58,780 bases of DNA from contig JANHCV010000019.1 of NCBI GenBank assembly GCA_025594325.1, forward strand, positions 1 through 58,780. The letters run 5' to 3'. The number at the start of each line of letters is the position of its first letter. Position 1 is the stretch's first letter. Both the position numbers and the translations under genes were made by a program. The DNA comes from Blastocladiella emersonii ATCC 22665 (Eukaryota; Blastocladiomycota; Blastocladiomycetes; Blastocladiales; Blastocladiaceae). The notes below the pieces were generated by a model, which was not told the DNA's origin, searched no databases, and saw only the letters and a list, made by a program, of their open reading frames with translations. This document shows positions 38,240 to 50,500 of this stretch, in pieces.

Positions 38240-40134
38240 ATGACCTGGCCCGTGCCGTACATCGTCGCAGCCTTCATCCTTCTCAAAGCCCGCATCCGCG
38301 CCGACCCCTCTCTGACCCTCCTCCAAGCCACTCAGCTCGTCGCTGGCAACAGCGTCGCCGCCCGCGCCCGCCTCCTTTGTGACGAACTCCCCCAGCCCCG
38401 CAAACTCGATCCGCCCCCTCACTGCCTCAAAAACGTGGCGGACGCCGCGCGCCGCGTCCTTCGCTCGGCTTCCCTGCCCGCTCGCTTCGCTTTGTCGCCA
38501 TGGGCCGATATGGCCCAGAGACTCTACAACGAGCTGTGCGCGCATGAAAAGCGTCTCACCGGTGCGGCGAAGGCTGCAACTGCTGCCGCTCGGGCCTTGC
38601 GCGCCGCTACCGAGCAGGCCCGTGATGATCTCGCGGCCCGCGTGCAGGCTGCAGCGTCCGTGCCGGGTATCGGGCCTGGCTCGCTCCCCGCCGGACCCTC
38701 GGGCTCTTCGGCGACGTCGCCCTGGTCCGTGTTGGCCGCCACGGCCGCTGCCGCCGCCACCGCTGCGTCGCACCCGCACCCGCACCACGGCGCCTTGTCC
38801 TCGTCCATGTCGGCCGCCATGGCCGCCGCCGCCGCTTCTGCGTCGCACCCGCACCCACACCACAGCGCCTCGTCCTCGTCCATGTTGGCCGCCATGGCCG
38901 CCGCCGCCGCTGCATCGCACCCGCACTACGGCGCCTCGTCCATGATGGCGACCCCGTTGTCAGCGGGCTTCTCACACGGTGATGCGGATGAGTACGAGTA
39001 CGAGTACGAGTACGGTGACGATGAGGCCGAGCTGCACGCTGAACCCGCTCGGCGCACCGCGCCCCGTGGCCGGACCCAGCGCAGTTCAAGTGGTCGCGTT
39101 CCTCGCCGCCAGGCTCCGTACGCTCGTGCTCGCTCGCGCCATTCGCAGCCCACCCCTTCCTCACAGAACTCTTACCACGCAGCTGCGGAGGTGACCAGTT
39201 TTCCACCCCCGCCCCCGCCCCCGCTTCCGCCTACGCTGCTGGCAGCAAACCCACTTGCGGCCTTATCCGCCTTTCTCCTCAACGCTGCTCACCATGTGGT
39301 CTCTGGTACGCTCAGGACGAAAGAAACTTATCCAAGCCTTGCTCGTGTTCTTGAAGCTCACGCACCTGTGATCTAGGAGGACTCAACCCGCATCCGCAAC
39401 TTGGCGGCGCCCAGTACCCGCACCTGCCGCTCGGCGGCGCCCAGTACCCGCACCTGCCGCTCGGCGGCGCCCAGTACCCGCACCTGCCGCTTGGCGGCGC
39501 CCAGTACCCGCACTCGCAGCAGCAGCACCACCACCACTCGCCGCTCGGCAACGCGCCGCACCCGCCGCCCGGCAACGCGCCGCACCCGCCGCTCGGCAAC
39601 GCGCCGCACCCGCCGCTCGGCAACGCGCCGCACCCGCCGCTCGGCAACGCGCCGCACCTGCTGTCCGGCAACGCGCCGCACCCGCCGCTCAGCAACGCGC
39701 CGCACCCGCCGCTCGGCAACGCGCCGCACCCGCCGCTTGGCAACGCCACCAACCTGCAGCAGCTGTACATGTCGGTCAACGTGCACCAGCAACCGCTCGA
39801 CTTTGACCCGTACAACCTGCCAGTCAACCACTTGCGCGACGACGATGACCAGTTGCCGCGGACGGTCATCCTCAACAACCAGCAGCTCATGGCGCTGATG
39901 AGCAACATGATCTGGAGCTCGCCGTCGTCTCCTACGCGCGGCATGGTCACGTCGAAACTCGCTGCAGGAGAATTCTCGATCCTGCCGCCGCAGCAGTCTC
40001 GGGACATCATCAGCACGCCGCCGCTGCCCGAGACCGCGACGCCGCCGCCTGCGCTTCAGCACGAGGTCGGCGCTCATTCCCCGCTGGCTCAGCCGCAGGA
40101 GATTGCGCCGCCGTCGCCCAGTAGCAGCCTTTGA
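38240..40134 (+). CDS. Element A partner protein, right-arm copy
   Basis: Exons 38240-39305 and 39377-40134 joined across a GTACGC...CTAG intron; 607 residues. A TTG-started frame reaches 66 bases further upstream, but ATG 38240 has the better context and the extension is only a Pro/His/Ser run. Domains as for 18647-20541. Confidence 0.65.
39403..39741. repeat. Coding tandem repeats (right arm)
   Basis: Mirror of 19040-19378: 30-base units first (39403-39519), then 24-base units (39544-39741). Confidence 0.9.
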
Positions 40135-40241
40135 ATCATCATGTCCTGTCCGTTCTCGCTCCTGTCCGTTTGCACAAAAGATATCGATGTTCGTGATGTA
40201 CATGCAGTCCTCAATCGTAAGTGCATCAAAGGGCGAGTGTA

Positions 40242-41345
40242 TCAATCAAACGACACCTCGCCATCAAGGTATTGAACGATAGTGGGCGGGACCAGGTTGA
40301 ACTTGTCAGAAATTTGGTTGCCGCGATACAGGCACGTCTTGAGGTTCGTCAGAAAGACGGCGGCAAAGTAGAGATCGCGCATCGAATGGACAAAGACTTT
40401 GTTGTTCTTAGCGTAATCGATGAAAGCCCAATCGCGAAGAACTTCACCAAAGCCCCACTCAACAGCAGCGCGAAGCGGGTACATGGCATTTCGAAACTGG
40501 CGCTGCTCAGGCGTCATTGGTCCGCGGCGCGTTGGGACGATGGTGGGCAGATTTCCTGGATACGCCGAATCGGCATACAAGACATAGCGGTTACCGTGAG
40601 GAGTCCATGGGAGTTCCAAAAGACGCGGAAGTAGTTGCGAGCGGCGGAGCACATTTGCATCGTGGAAGGAAGCAGGCCAGACACCGCGAAAATCAATGAA
40701 GAGTCCATTCGGCGCGACAACACCTTGCATCTTGAGACCGTGGATCCGTTTTTGGCCCGTGTAGAGAATCCGTTGAACAGCATTGTGTCCGCCAGGCCGA
40801 GCAACCTTGCGAATTGTCCCATCAAGAAAGCCAAAGCAGTTGGTCATTGGAGCACCTGCTTGATGGATGGCCGTTGAAAAAGCATGAAGCACGCGGGGCG
40901 GGTAAGCTTGGGGCCTGATTGTCAAGAGGCGCATCCAACGGTTGATGAGAATCCGTAGGACCTCGTTCACGACACGCGAAAGCGTTGTCACGCCGCGTGG
41001 AAAGATGAGGCACAAATCTCCAAGGCGACAAGGGTACGCGAGGCGCCGTAGGAGGATACATAGGGCTTCGATGCGAGGCTCGACCGTGTTGCTGTCGATT
41101 CGCACGTCTCCAGGGAGTAGGCGAAAAGCAAGGTATCGAATATCGTCGCGTTGAAAGCGAAATTTGGCCCAGCAGTCTCTGTCGTCATGCTCGTCGAGTT
41201 CAAATGGTCCCTGGCGCCACTGCTGCCGACCCGTGGGCTTGGGCCGGCGCACCTGGAGTGTGAGCTGCTGCTGTTGGTACAACGCGACTAAAACCGCCGC
41301 AAACGTGACATAAACCACTGCAAGAGCGACAGCCTGACGGTCCAT
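40242..41345 (-). CDS. DDE transposase of element A, right-arm copy
   Basis: 367 residues on the minus strand, identical to 17436-18539, with D175, D259 and E296 present. Confidence 0.85.
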   Translation of the reverse strand: MDRQAVALAVVYVTFAAVLVALYQQQQLTLQVRRPKPTGRQQWRQGPFELDEHDDRDCWAKFRFQRDDIRYLAFRLLPGDVRIDSNTVEPRIEALCILLRRLAYPCRLGDLCLIFPRGVTTLSRVVNEVLRILINRWMRLLTIRPQAYPPRVLHAFSTAIHQAGAPMTNCFGFLDGTIRKVARPGGHNAVQRILYTGQKRIHGLKMQGVVAPNGLFIDFRGVWPASFHDANVLRRSQLLPRLLELPWTPHGNRYVLYADSAYPGNLPTIVPTRRGPMTPEQRQFRNAMYPLRAAVEWGFGEVLRDWAFIDYAKNNKVFVHSMRDLYFAAVFLTNLKTCLYRGNQISDKFNLVPPTIVQYLDGEVSFD

Positions 41346-41563
41346 GGTGATTTCATGCAGTTGCGTGTGCTTGTGGGGACGGCGTATGTGTTCAAGCGAA
41401 GCACGAGCGCGGGAGCGTGAGCTGGCGCGCAGGCCGCGAGCGCGGCGTCCCGATGGTTTCCGACGCGACAGTCACGCGCTGGGGTCGCGCGCTTTCACGC
41501 CGCGGCTGGTCCGGAGAAAATTTCCCAGTCGTCGGATTTTTTCGCTCGCTGCGCAACCTCTCC

Positions 41564-41750
41564 AATATAAATGAAAATGAAAAGGAAAAGGAAAAGGAAA
41601 AGGAAAAAGAAAATCGATTTGCAAAACGCTACCAGCGCGCGCGCACTGCCTGAATCGAACACTCAATGATTCAACCCAGGGCTTCCATGCGCTAGGACTC
41701 GACTATGCCGTCCTGACTCACCTTGGGTAATTCAAGTAAACTGGGCAAGT
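41564..41750 (-). repeat. SINE-like repeat (mirror of copy 1)
   Basis: Partner of 17031-17217; GGAAAA tail units at 41564-41611 on the plus strand abut element A. Confidence 0.6.
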
Positions 41751-42098
41751 GCGAGTGCACATGTGAGCAACCCTGTGGCAAGAGGGAGCACACAACTAGG
41801 CAGTCAGTCTATTTTGGACAGGGAAATTTTGTACCTCTAGGGGGGAGGGGGGGGGCGTAGGATGCACAAACAATTATTTGCATGCACTACAAGAACGTGT
41901 GCTTCTTTGTCAGTTCCATTTTGGCACAAGAAGCAAACAACTGTAGCCCACACAGTCTACACAGCGCATTCAGCCCACGCACGCTTCATGAAGGGCGGAC
42001 GAATGGGTTAAATGTGAGTTTCTCAAGTTTGTGAGGTCTACCTACTAACTACGCATGGTGCTCCTGCAAGCCGAGGAGACAAAAAAAAGTCAAAAAGA

Positions 42099-42170
42099 TG
42101 CCGCCTGGGAGGATCGAACACCCGGCCTTTGCTTTACGAGAGCAACGCTCTGCCACTGAGCTAAGGCGGC
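42099..42170 (-). tRNA. tRNA-Thr (CGT), right arm
   Basis: Mirror of 16611-16682; the upstream MITE lies at 42204-42480. Confidence 0.92.
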
Positions 42171-42203
42171 TATGTTCTCTGTTTGGCGTTGGACTTTATA
42201 ATA

Positions 42204-42480
42204 GAGACCTTGCAAAAGTCGGGGCCGACTTTCGAGCGGAGGCCGCGGTGGCTTGCTTCACGCGCGCGCGGGCCACGTTGGTCGCAAGGCTTTGCCGTGG
42301 GGGCTCGCGAGACCCTCCCCGCTCGACCGCTCCCTGATCTGGCACCTCGAGCGCTTGCGCAGAGCCGACCCCAAGAAAAGTTGGGCCTGGCGCTCGAGCG
42401 GGCCTGTGCATTACGCCACACCGCGTGGCTGAAAGCGTGGGGCCAGGACGAAAGTCGGCCCCGACTTTTTGCAAGGTCTC
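42204..42480. mobile_element. MITE, right-arm copy
   Basis: Mirror of 16301-16577 with TA on both flanks. Confidence 0.8.
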
Positions 42481-43743
42481 TAATCCGCGGGCTGAGCCCA
42501 CCACGCACGCCGCCCAACCCTACTAGTCACAGTTCTGCCCTTGAAACCAATGAACTTGGTGGAGTTACGCGCACTGGAGTGGATCTGTCACATATCGTCT
42601 TGTGGGTGGTCCCTGCTGCATGGCACCCACCTTCTTGACTGTCTGAGGGTGCATTGGTTCCTGCTGGGGGCAGCAGGTCAGACGCTGAGGGCTACGCTAT
42701 GTACAACGCGGCCCAGGTCTTCCTTCGCCTCCCTACTGGTTGTACTGCTGCTTTTATTGCCACATACCTGTCTCTTGGCCGCTTGCAGGGCCAGGCTAGA
42801 TTGCTTCTCTAGCCAAGCACTGGTCCACCCAATACAATTACTCCACTGAGGTAGGGCGGCGTGAGCTGGCCTGTGCTGCAATCAGACTTATTTATTTGTG
42901 GGTTCAAAGCAAAGCGGCAGTGACCAAGTGACTAACCTATAGGAAACTTGGAAAACCTGCCATCATTTATGCTGAAAGACAATGACTTGGTGAGGACAAA
43001 CTGGATTTAGCGGTCTTTGGGCACATCTCAAGATTAGAAAGCAGAGTTTGGTTGGCCACCCCACTACAAACTTCGCTGAGGTTGGATTTTCCCGCGCTTG
43101 AGCGGGACCATGTCACTTCACCCGCTGAATTTCGAGCGCGTGGTAAGCCTCACAGTTTTCCTTCCCAGATTGTCCAATCTGGTGGTTTCCTAAGCTTTGC
43201 GCGCGTCGTCATATTTTTATTTCAAAACTCCGTTTGTAAAGTCGTAAGTTCATAGCCTCGCTTTCAAGCAACTTTCCTGGCGTGGTTGTGTGTTCATTAC
43301 AGGATAGCGCTTTTGGGCTTTAAGCGGTGGGGTACAGATCAAGCAAAGGTGAGACCAGATTGAGCGCAGGTGTTCCCTCTTCTGGGGATTGAGAACCCTT
43401 ACAAACTAACCGAGAAACCACATCGGAAAAGCCTCTTCAGGGCGGGGGAAAAAAAAATGAACCTGGGTGAGCCCACCTCAAACCTGACCATAGCAAAAAT
43501 CTGAACGAACCCAGACCTCAACATGCTCACCCAAGTCCCGCTGCCGTAAAACTCAAAATTCTTGCAAATGAGGCACCATAAAACCATTTTCAAGTGTTGT
43601 GTCAAAGTGGAGGTGAGACTCCCCTCTGCTCACAAAAAATTTACAAGGCTGCCTCTCTTGCTAGGTGCACTATGTAAGCAGCTTGCTTCTCTCCCCTGGC
43701 CCATATCTTCCCCCTCATCAACCTAACCCACTCTCACCCCCAG

Positions 43744-44073
43744 AACTACCTCCTACACACCAGCAACCCTGAGCTGCAGCCATGGCTGCCAACAGTAAAA
43801 CCTCCACCTTGTCCACAGCTAAGTATATTGTTAATTCCAGTCTGGTTGGCCCCGCTCATTGGAATGGAAGCCGGACAAGGAATTGGTACCAGTGGGGTTG
43901 TGCTTTTGGGAAATATTTTGCAGAAGCGTGTAAGGAGGTCAAGAAGCAAAAAAGAAATGAGACAGCCAAAGAACCTTGGCATGGCCACGCTGAACCCTGT
44001 CAACTACAGGTGTGCGGCCGAGTTCAAGAACAAGCAAACTCCAGTTGCATCCGTGAACAGACTGCTTCAATGA
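43744..44073 (+). CDS. Hypothetical frame, right-arm copy
   Basis: Mirror of 14708-15037; begins after CCCCCAG and ends TGA 73 bases before tRNA-Thr. No ATG at the start and no family recognised. Confidence 0.3.
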   Translation, partial: NYLLHTSNPELQPWLPTVKPPPCPQLSILLIPVWLAPLIGMEAGQGIGTSGVVLLGNILQKRVRRSRSKKEMRQPKNLGMATLNPVNYRCAAEFKNKQTPVASVNRLLQ

Positions 44074-44145
44074 AAATTGTCGTGATTGTTCTGCGTCACA
44101 CAAATACCAAGGGTTGTATTGACAAATGCGACGCGCTATTCGCAA

Positions 44146-44217
44146 GCCGCCTTAGCTCAGTGGCAGAGCGTTGCTCTCGTAAAGCAAAGGCCGGGTGTTC
44201 GATCCTCCCAGGCGGCA
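44146..44217 (+). tRNA. tRNA-Thr (CGT), right arm
   Basis: Mirror of 14564-14635, anticodon CGT, followed by T-rich sequence. Confidence 0.92.
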
Positions 44218-44438
44218 ATTCATTTTTATTTTTGCGGTACTGAGCGGTATCACGTTGTCGGGATGGTGCTGCTGACGCTGGAGGTGCCCAAAAATGTGCA
44301 GCACATAAGAAAATACATTGCGGTCTGGCAACCGTGCAATTTTTGGTGTTCCTTAGTCTTGCGAGAGTTGCTTCTCAATAAGTGATCTGGCAAATATATT
44401 GTTTTGCGGCGCAGGGATGGTGTGAAAAACGAAAACCT

Positions 44439-44510
44439 GGGGTTGTAGCTCAGCGGTAGAGCGGTCGACTGCAGATCGACAGGTCCCGAGATCAATCCTC
44501 GGCGGCCCCT
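44439..44510 (+). tRNA. tRNA-Cys (GCA), right arm
   Basis: Mirror of 14271-14342, with the same ATCAATC T loop. Confidence 0.8.
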
Positions 44511-45124
44511 TTTCCTCACATTTTGTGTCCCCTTTGACGCAATGGAGACCAAGATTATCACCTTTTATTTTTTTTTATTGTTCTTCTTCTGCGCGTGATT
44601 TCAGCTGCAGGAAGCATCTGCTTACAACTATATGGCAATCACAAACGTGACTTCAACCTCTCATTTCCTCCCTTGCAGCTGTCACCAGAGTGGCTATAAC
44701 CTGTAGCTCTGGTCAACTCTTTAACTTCACGTACGTACATTCGATTCAGTCAGAAAAATATCTGGTAATGGTCTCAAGACTCACAAATCTGACTTGATAT
44801 TCTTAGCTGTGGCCGCTGGGTTTCTCCCACATAATTTAGCCTCAAACTGGGCGCGTGCAACGATGGCGCAACAACTGCAAGTAGGCGGTGCTGCTTGACA
44901 TCACGTTTGACCTGACCTGCTGGGCAATGATGTACGTGTGTGGCTGTCCACTTGGGCGGCCACCTCACAAACGATCTCATCATGCCTGCCCCGCTTTCAG
45001 AACCTACAACTGCAACATCATCCAGCCTCCTGCCCACTGTGCACTCTTGGCAACCTTAAGCCATGAGCCATGCGTTTTTTTTTTTTTTTTTTTTTTTGAT
45101 TTCCTCGCTTGTCCCGCAACCCAA

Positions 45125-45226
45125 AGATCTATACAAGATCTAGACAGATCTTGCTGTAGGTAGCAGGAACGTTATGGCGGATCCGTTTTGTCCACTCTCA
45201 CATCATAGCAGATCTCCTATAGATCT
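45125..45226. repeat. AGATCT cluster (right arm)
   Basis: Mirror of 13555-13656, five sites; a T run at 45075-45097 lies just before it. Confidence 0.5.
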
Positions 45227-45769
45227 TTTGCCCCCCCCCCCCCTTCCCAACAATGTTATCACCTAGATCGTTGAGGACATGATCCCAGCTGTGACTGAAA
45301 GACTCCAATTCTCTTGTCCTGCCCTAGTGTATGATACGTCTCCAAAACACAAGCTTGAAGCCCCTCACATCATTTATTGACAGACGCCTACTGCTGAGAC
45401 AGGAGTGAGCAAGGCTCACTACACTAGTTTATGCTGGGTGGTAAGCAGACTTTGATACCCGCTCACCCAGCCGTTGAAAGGGGAAATTTACGCTTACAGT
45501 TCAAGTGCACACGCAACCATGTGGTTGGCTGCTGGACGCGCCACGCCGCTCACATGCGTACACGCTATTGCCTGCAACATCCTCATCACGCCGCGGGCTG
45601 ACTGCCTTGCTGGGATCGCCCGCCGGCTGCTCACCTCGGGTCGACGTACTCATGCGATTTTTTTCTTCCGTTCGGTATTCCAGTCGGCCCGCTTGGAGCG
45701 AGGGAAGAAGATAGATCACAACTTATATAATCACGCCCGGGGGGGTAACTCACATGAAGGAAAACATCT

Positions 45770-45841
45770 GGGGGTGTAGCTCAGTGGTAGAGCGCTCGCT
45801 TCGCATGCGAGAGGCCCCGAGTTCGATCCTCGGCTCCTCCA
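45770..45841 (+). tRNA. tRNA-Ala (CGC), right arm
   Basis: Mirror of 12940-13011, with the U6-U67 mismatch; TTTT follows. Confidence 0.9.
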
Positions 45842-45905
45842 TTTTCCCTCACGAACCCACCTGGCTCTGTCCTTTTTAAATCGTCTATGATTCTGCCCGT
45901 ATCTT

Positions 45906-46334
45906 CATGGGCTCAATCAACGTCGAGCGGCGCCGCGTTGTGAAGCACGTCGAGTCGACGCTTGATGCCATCAAGCTGCCCCTCCCTCATGCTTGTCCAC
46001 AGTGAGGCAAGCACAGGTAATAGTCGCGTCATCAACTCAATTCGCAACATGTTCGCCGCCAAGACCTGCAGCTTGTGGCTCAAGACCTACGCGCCAACCA
46101 GCGTAGCCGCAGCGCCCATTGGCAGCTCCACAATCCACGCCATGTACAGTATCAGAACTGCTGTCTCAGCAAACAAGCCAATGATGAGCCTTGTGATCAA
46201 GACCAAGCTTGAGGCGTCCTTCCGCCAGGTCCACTTCGTCCTCATGGACAAAATCTCTGTGGTTGGCGCTGGGCTCCTTGCCACCATGCACTTGCACTTT
46301 GACGCGCTGTACCCAAGCCATGACCTTTGTCCAT
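45906..46334 (+). pseudogene. Helicase relic copy B, Walker A piece (right arm)
   Basis: Mirror of 12447-12875, broken by the transposon at 46335. Confidence 0.65.
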
Positions 46335-46660
46335 CATTGGGAAATTGGGGGTTAAGATCTCAAAGAGATCTAGCTAGATCTCTCATAGATCTTAGGGTTT
46401 TGAGGGCCAAAATAGCTGGGGAAGATCTACGTAGAAATCCACTGCAAACCTATGTTTTCTATAGATCTCACCATAGATCTATCCCTCCTGTCCAGCCGAG
46501 CTCGACTCCGTCAGGGCCAATAGATCTTCGCAACGAACGTAGATTCCCCGCCGCTGAGGAGATCTGTGAGATTTTCAAGCGATCTTCGCCAAGCGAGAGA
46601 TCTCAGCACACAACGGGAGAGTTCGATGAGTGAGAAACAGATCTGTATTCTGCATCAAAT

Positions 46661-47803
46661 CTACGCGTCGTCGTCGTCGTCGCTATCCAGCGCTACTCCG
46701 TACGGACTCGCGCCTCGGGCACCCGCCGCTGAGGCTGCGGTCGCAGTGGCAGCGGCAGCGGCAGTGGACTTGGTGAACGACTGGCGCACGACCTCCTCCG
46801 TGTCATGCGGACAAACGGGTGAGCGGCCCGGCGACGCTCGATGCTTGCGACCAGCGAGTGGAAGTAGCTGCAGCGGAACATGTCGACATCCACAATGGGC
46901 GCCGCCGACCCCTGCACGTACGACTGGACCACGGGAGCAAACTACACAGACACGTTGGGGCGTGAGCTACGAAGCGAGTCAGGATTGTGCGCGACGCGTA
47001 CCAGCTCAATGAAGTACACCATGTCGACGAGCGTGCGATCAGGTGCGAGTCAATCCACAATGGCAAACAGGTGCGGCCCGGGCAGCTTTGCTACGTCAGC
47101 CAGTGGTGGCGTTAGCATGGGCGACCAGACACGCGAAAACACACGCACAACTTGGGGAGGGGGACAGGTCGCCTAGGGTGCGCGAGCGGGTGCCATGGGC
47201 AATCAGCTTGACAATGCCGCGGGCGTAGGTTCTATAGGCGGGGCGGTCCGGGTCAGATCGCTGGTCGGGAAGCAGCCCAAAGCGGACGATCGCAAACATA
47301 CGTTGTTGCCCTGCGGTTCCAGTCGAACGTGAGGTTGAGCAGCACCTCGGACTTGCGATTGCTGGGCGCCGTCGCCACGCGCGCGCCACGTTGTGCGGGA
47401 TCTCAATGGCGGCGACAATACGCGGCGCCATGAGCATGCGACCGCAGGCCGTCTCGAGCCCGAGGAAGGGTAGGACGGCAGGATCGACAAGAGCGTCCAC
47501 GTCGCCGACGCCAGCGAGGTTCAGAGAGTCCAGGGGGCGAAGGGTGGCGTCGGCCGGCTTGGGCGGGCAGTATCAGCCGCGGCGGGACCTGGACAGCGGG
47601 AGCACGAGAGAGGCGTCAGTGAGGGCAGACCGGTGCCGTCGTCAGCGGCGCAGCGCGATGCAGCAGTGGGTGGCGTTCGTGCGAGGTAACGAGGTGGCGA
47701 GGTGGCGCGCACACAACGGCGCAAGGAGGGTCTGGCTCGTACCCGGCGCAGGCCTTGGCGATGTGCTCGATGCAGTCCTGGAGCAAGTGCATGGAGTTGG
47801 ATG
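46661..47803 (-). pseudogene. Unrecognised coding relic (right arm)
   Basis: Mirror of 10978-12120, blocks in several frames, C-terminus LDSDDDDDA. Confidence 0.4.
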
Positions 47804-47918
47804 CGTCGTAGGGGAGTTGGGGGGAAGGACGGGTGGCGGGGGAGGAGAGAGGAAGTCGGCGGCGGCAAGGGTGGACGGTGGGCAGTGGCGACTGAGCGAA
47901 GGACTTTGCCCAAAACAA

Positions 47919-48428
47919 ACGCCGCCTATCCTCACGTGCGCTTGACCGCCGCCTCGCTTGACAGCTTCGCCGCGTCGCGTTGGTCCATGCCTCCTCCCCT
48001 CTTGTCAAGCATACACAACGCAGGTCTGAAGATCTCATTACTGACACGCTGCAACTCCCTCGCCGCGTGGTTCCGTGGTCAAACGATCTCGAAACAGCTG
48101 CGGATCCTGGCCGTCGCTGCTCTGCCCGACCTGCTACGTGGTGAGATGCGCGAGCCGGAACTCGCTGATCCGTCCTGCAAGGTTGTTGGCGGCTCTACAA
48201 CATCGTGATTACGCCCGCTTACGACCTCGCTCCCGCTTGAAGGCACACTGGCAGGCACCCGCAACCTTGATTCCTGTCGTGCCTGTGCAGCTCTTCAACA
48301 GCTCCATTTTCACGTTCCTTGACGCCGATCCTGCACACCGCCTCGAGGGAATCGATGCCCCTGGCCCTCTCCCCTTCCCACTTCGTTGGTCACGCTGCAT
48401 GTGTGGTGCTCCCTGTTTGCTCACTTGA
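47919..48428 (+). pseudogene. Unrecognised coding relic, opposite strand (right arm)
   Basis: Mirror of 10353-10862. Confidence 0.35.
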
Positions 48429-48820
48429 ACCACGGTTCTCCCGACCCGCCTGTGCGACGAGCTGGTGCACGACTGAGAGATAGTCCAGTGAACTGCTTGA
48501 TTTATTCCAAACGCGACTATGGAGGACAAAGGCAGCGATGATTGGTGTTGTGATTTGACAGTCAAGGACGCGTCGCGCGAGTTTTGTCTCAAAGCCGTTC
48601 GCTGCGCGAGTGCAAGCGCTCGACTACTTCATAGATTTGTGGTCGAGCACGATAGATCACTCGTAGATCTATGTTGGGTGCCAAGATCTTCGCGAGCGGA
48701 ACCACTCCGGACTGGTCGAGCGGGGCTAGATTTCTGCAAGGCTAAGATCTTCGTAGATCACAGTGATCTAGGAAGATCTTCGTGATCCACCGCAGCGGGG
48801 TGACCCCCCATTTCCCAATG

Positions 48821-49520
48821 ATTTGGTGGACTGCACGTCCTTGCGCTTGGTGACTGTTTTGTCCGGTTTGAGCCCATTGTGGCGCGCTTGCTCACACTCC
48901 CATCTGAGGAGCTGGCCAAACGCGCACCTTGGGCTTGGGTGGCTGTCACACATGATGGAGGCCCAATGCACTTTGATAGCAAGCCTTGGCCAAATAAAAG
49001 GAAGCGCACGTCAAAGCGCTAGGAGCTGCCAGCAGCCAGCAAAACCCAAACCAACGCCAACCTTGGTTGCAACCAGTGGCTTGCCTCAACTCTGCTGTCT
49101 TCCTTGTGCAGCAAAGGTGGCAGTCAGCAGCAAAGGTGGCAGTCAGGCGACACGGGATTCCTAAATGTGCTCCAGAACCTGCGCAACCGCAACATCTTGC
49201 AGCGCGTGGTTGGGTACCATTGCTTGTGTCAAGCTGACGTTGTGCTGGGCCAGCATCCAGAGCGGCTCAACAACTGGAGCAATTGTGTGCTCATCACAGT
49301 GCAGAACCGATGAGTACCGCAGGGGAACATGGCGCTGGTGGTGTTGATCCCACACGATTCCCAAGGTATCTGTATGATCCAAAAACGTGAGCTCTTGAGC
49401 TCACGTCTGCAGCGAGGGTGCAGCCACCTTTTGAGAGCAAAGGGAAACAAGTGGCAAGTCACCAGTTGCAGTTCGCGCCAAACAGACGTGATTGCAGCAG
49501 TGGCAAATGTGGCACAATTA
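48821..49520 (+). pseudogene. Helicase relic copy B, C-terminal piece (right arm)
   Basis: Mirror of 9261-9960. Confidence 0.6.
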
Positions 49521-50500
49521 GCGCTAGTTGCGCACGCGTGACCCGAGCATCACGCGCGCCGCGCAACAAGATCTTGGGTGCGTGGCGCAAGGAACACAAT
49601 GGCCGTCGCAAAACACGCGCATTAACTCAGTCATCATCTGGACAAAAGCTTTGACCTCGAGTGCATCGATTTTGTCTGCAAGCCCTTGATAACTTGATCA
49701 CTTCTTTGGCGGCAGCTTGTCATTGAGAGGAGCGGTCAGAGCAAAATCAAATGGCGCATGCTCGACCCTGCAAAACTGCTATCATCAAGCAAGACTAACT
49801 GACCACGTCCCCATCAAGTCTCAAGCTGCTCTTTAAGGCACGTAGTATTACGATACGGAACATCAACCCGCTGTATGTCACCGCAGTATATTGGCCAACC
49901 CCTCAATGCGTCAAATCACCAGCTATGCCTCGCTTCGCATTGTATAGTTGTGGGATTGTGAACGGCGTCATTGGACAAGCCAAAGACTTTTTTTCTCAGC
50001 AGTAGGCTGAGTTTCTGTCGAGCTGAATTCCGCGTCAAGCTGGGCTATCGATGAGCTCAAAATCGTGCTGTTTCTCACGTGATGCACCGCGACGCGTCGC
50101 GCCACGCGACTTCCTCGCGATCGAATTATCTTTTCCTCAATTTTCTCCAAATCCTCCAATAAAATTTACTCGGTCACTCTATGCAACTAGGTTGGCACCA
50201 CATATAGCATCATCCTGTGGAGTCCCGACCGATTTGGTCCACTTCTGCATTTTGCGCACTTCCCTACCCCCGTGTTGATCAAGATGATGAATTCACTTTT
50301 TGAACGTTCATCAGTTCGGATTTTCTTTTCTCTCTTGAGACGTTCCCGTGTCACCCACTCTGCGTGAGTTCTGAAGAAATCATGAGATCCTGTTCTCCGC
50401 TTCTCGTTCTCGCTGTGATTGCAGCTCAACTTAATACAAACCTCGTGGCTTCAACTAAGGCACTGCCCCCGAGAAATTCAGCCCCTCGACATGGTCGCGC

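Larger units (their letters stand above)
37662..41563. mobile_element. Harbinger-type element A, right-arm copy
   Basis: Mirror of 17218-21119, with AAT flanks (ATT on the other strand) at 37659-37661 and 41564-41566. Confidence 0.85.
46335..48820. mobile_element. AT-TSD transposon, right-arm copy
   Basis: Mirror of 9961-12446. In this orientation the helicase reads ...TTTGTCC-AT, element, AT-TTGGTGG..., showing the duplicated AT. Confidence 0.75.
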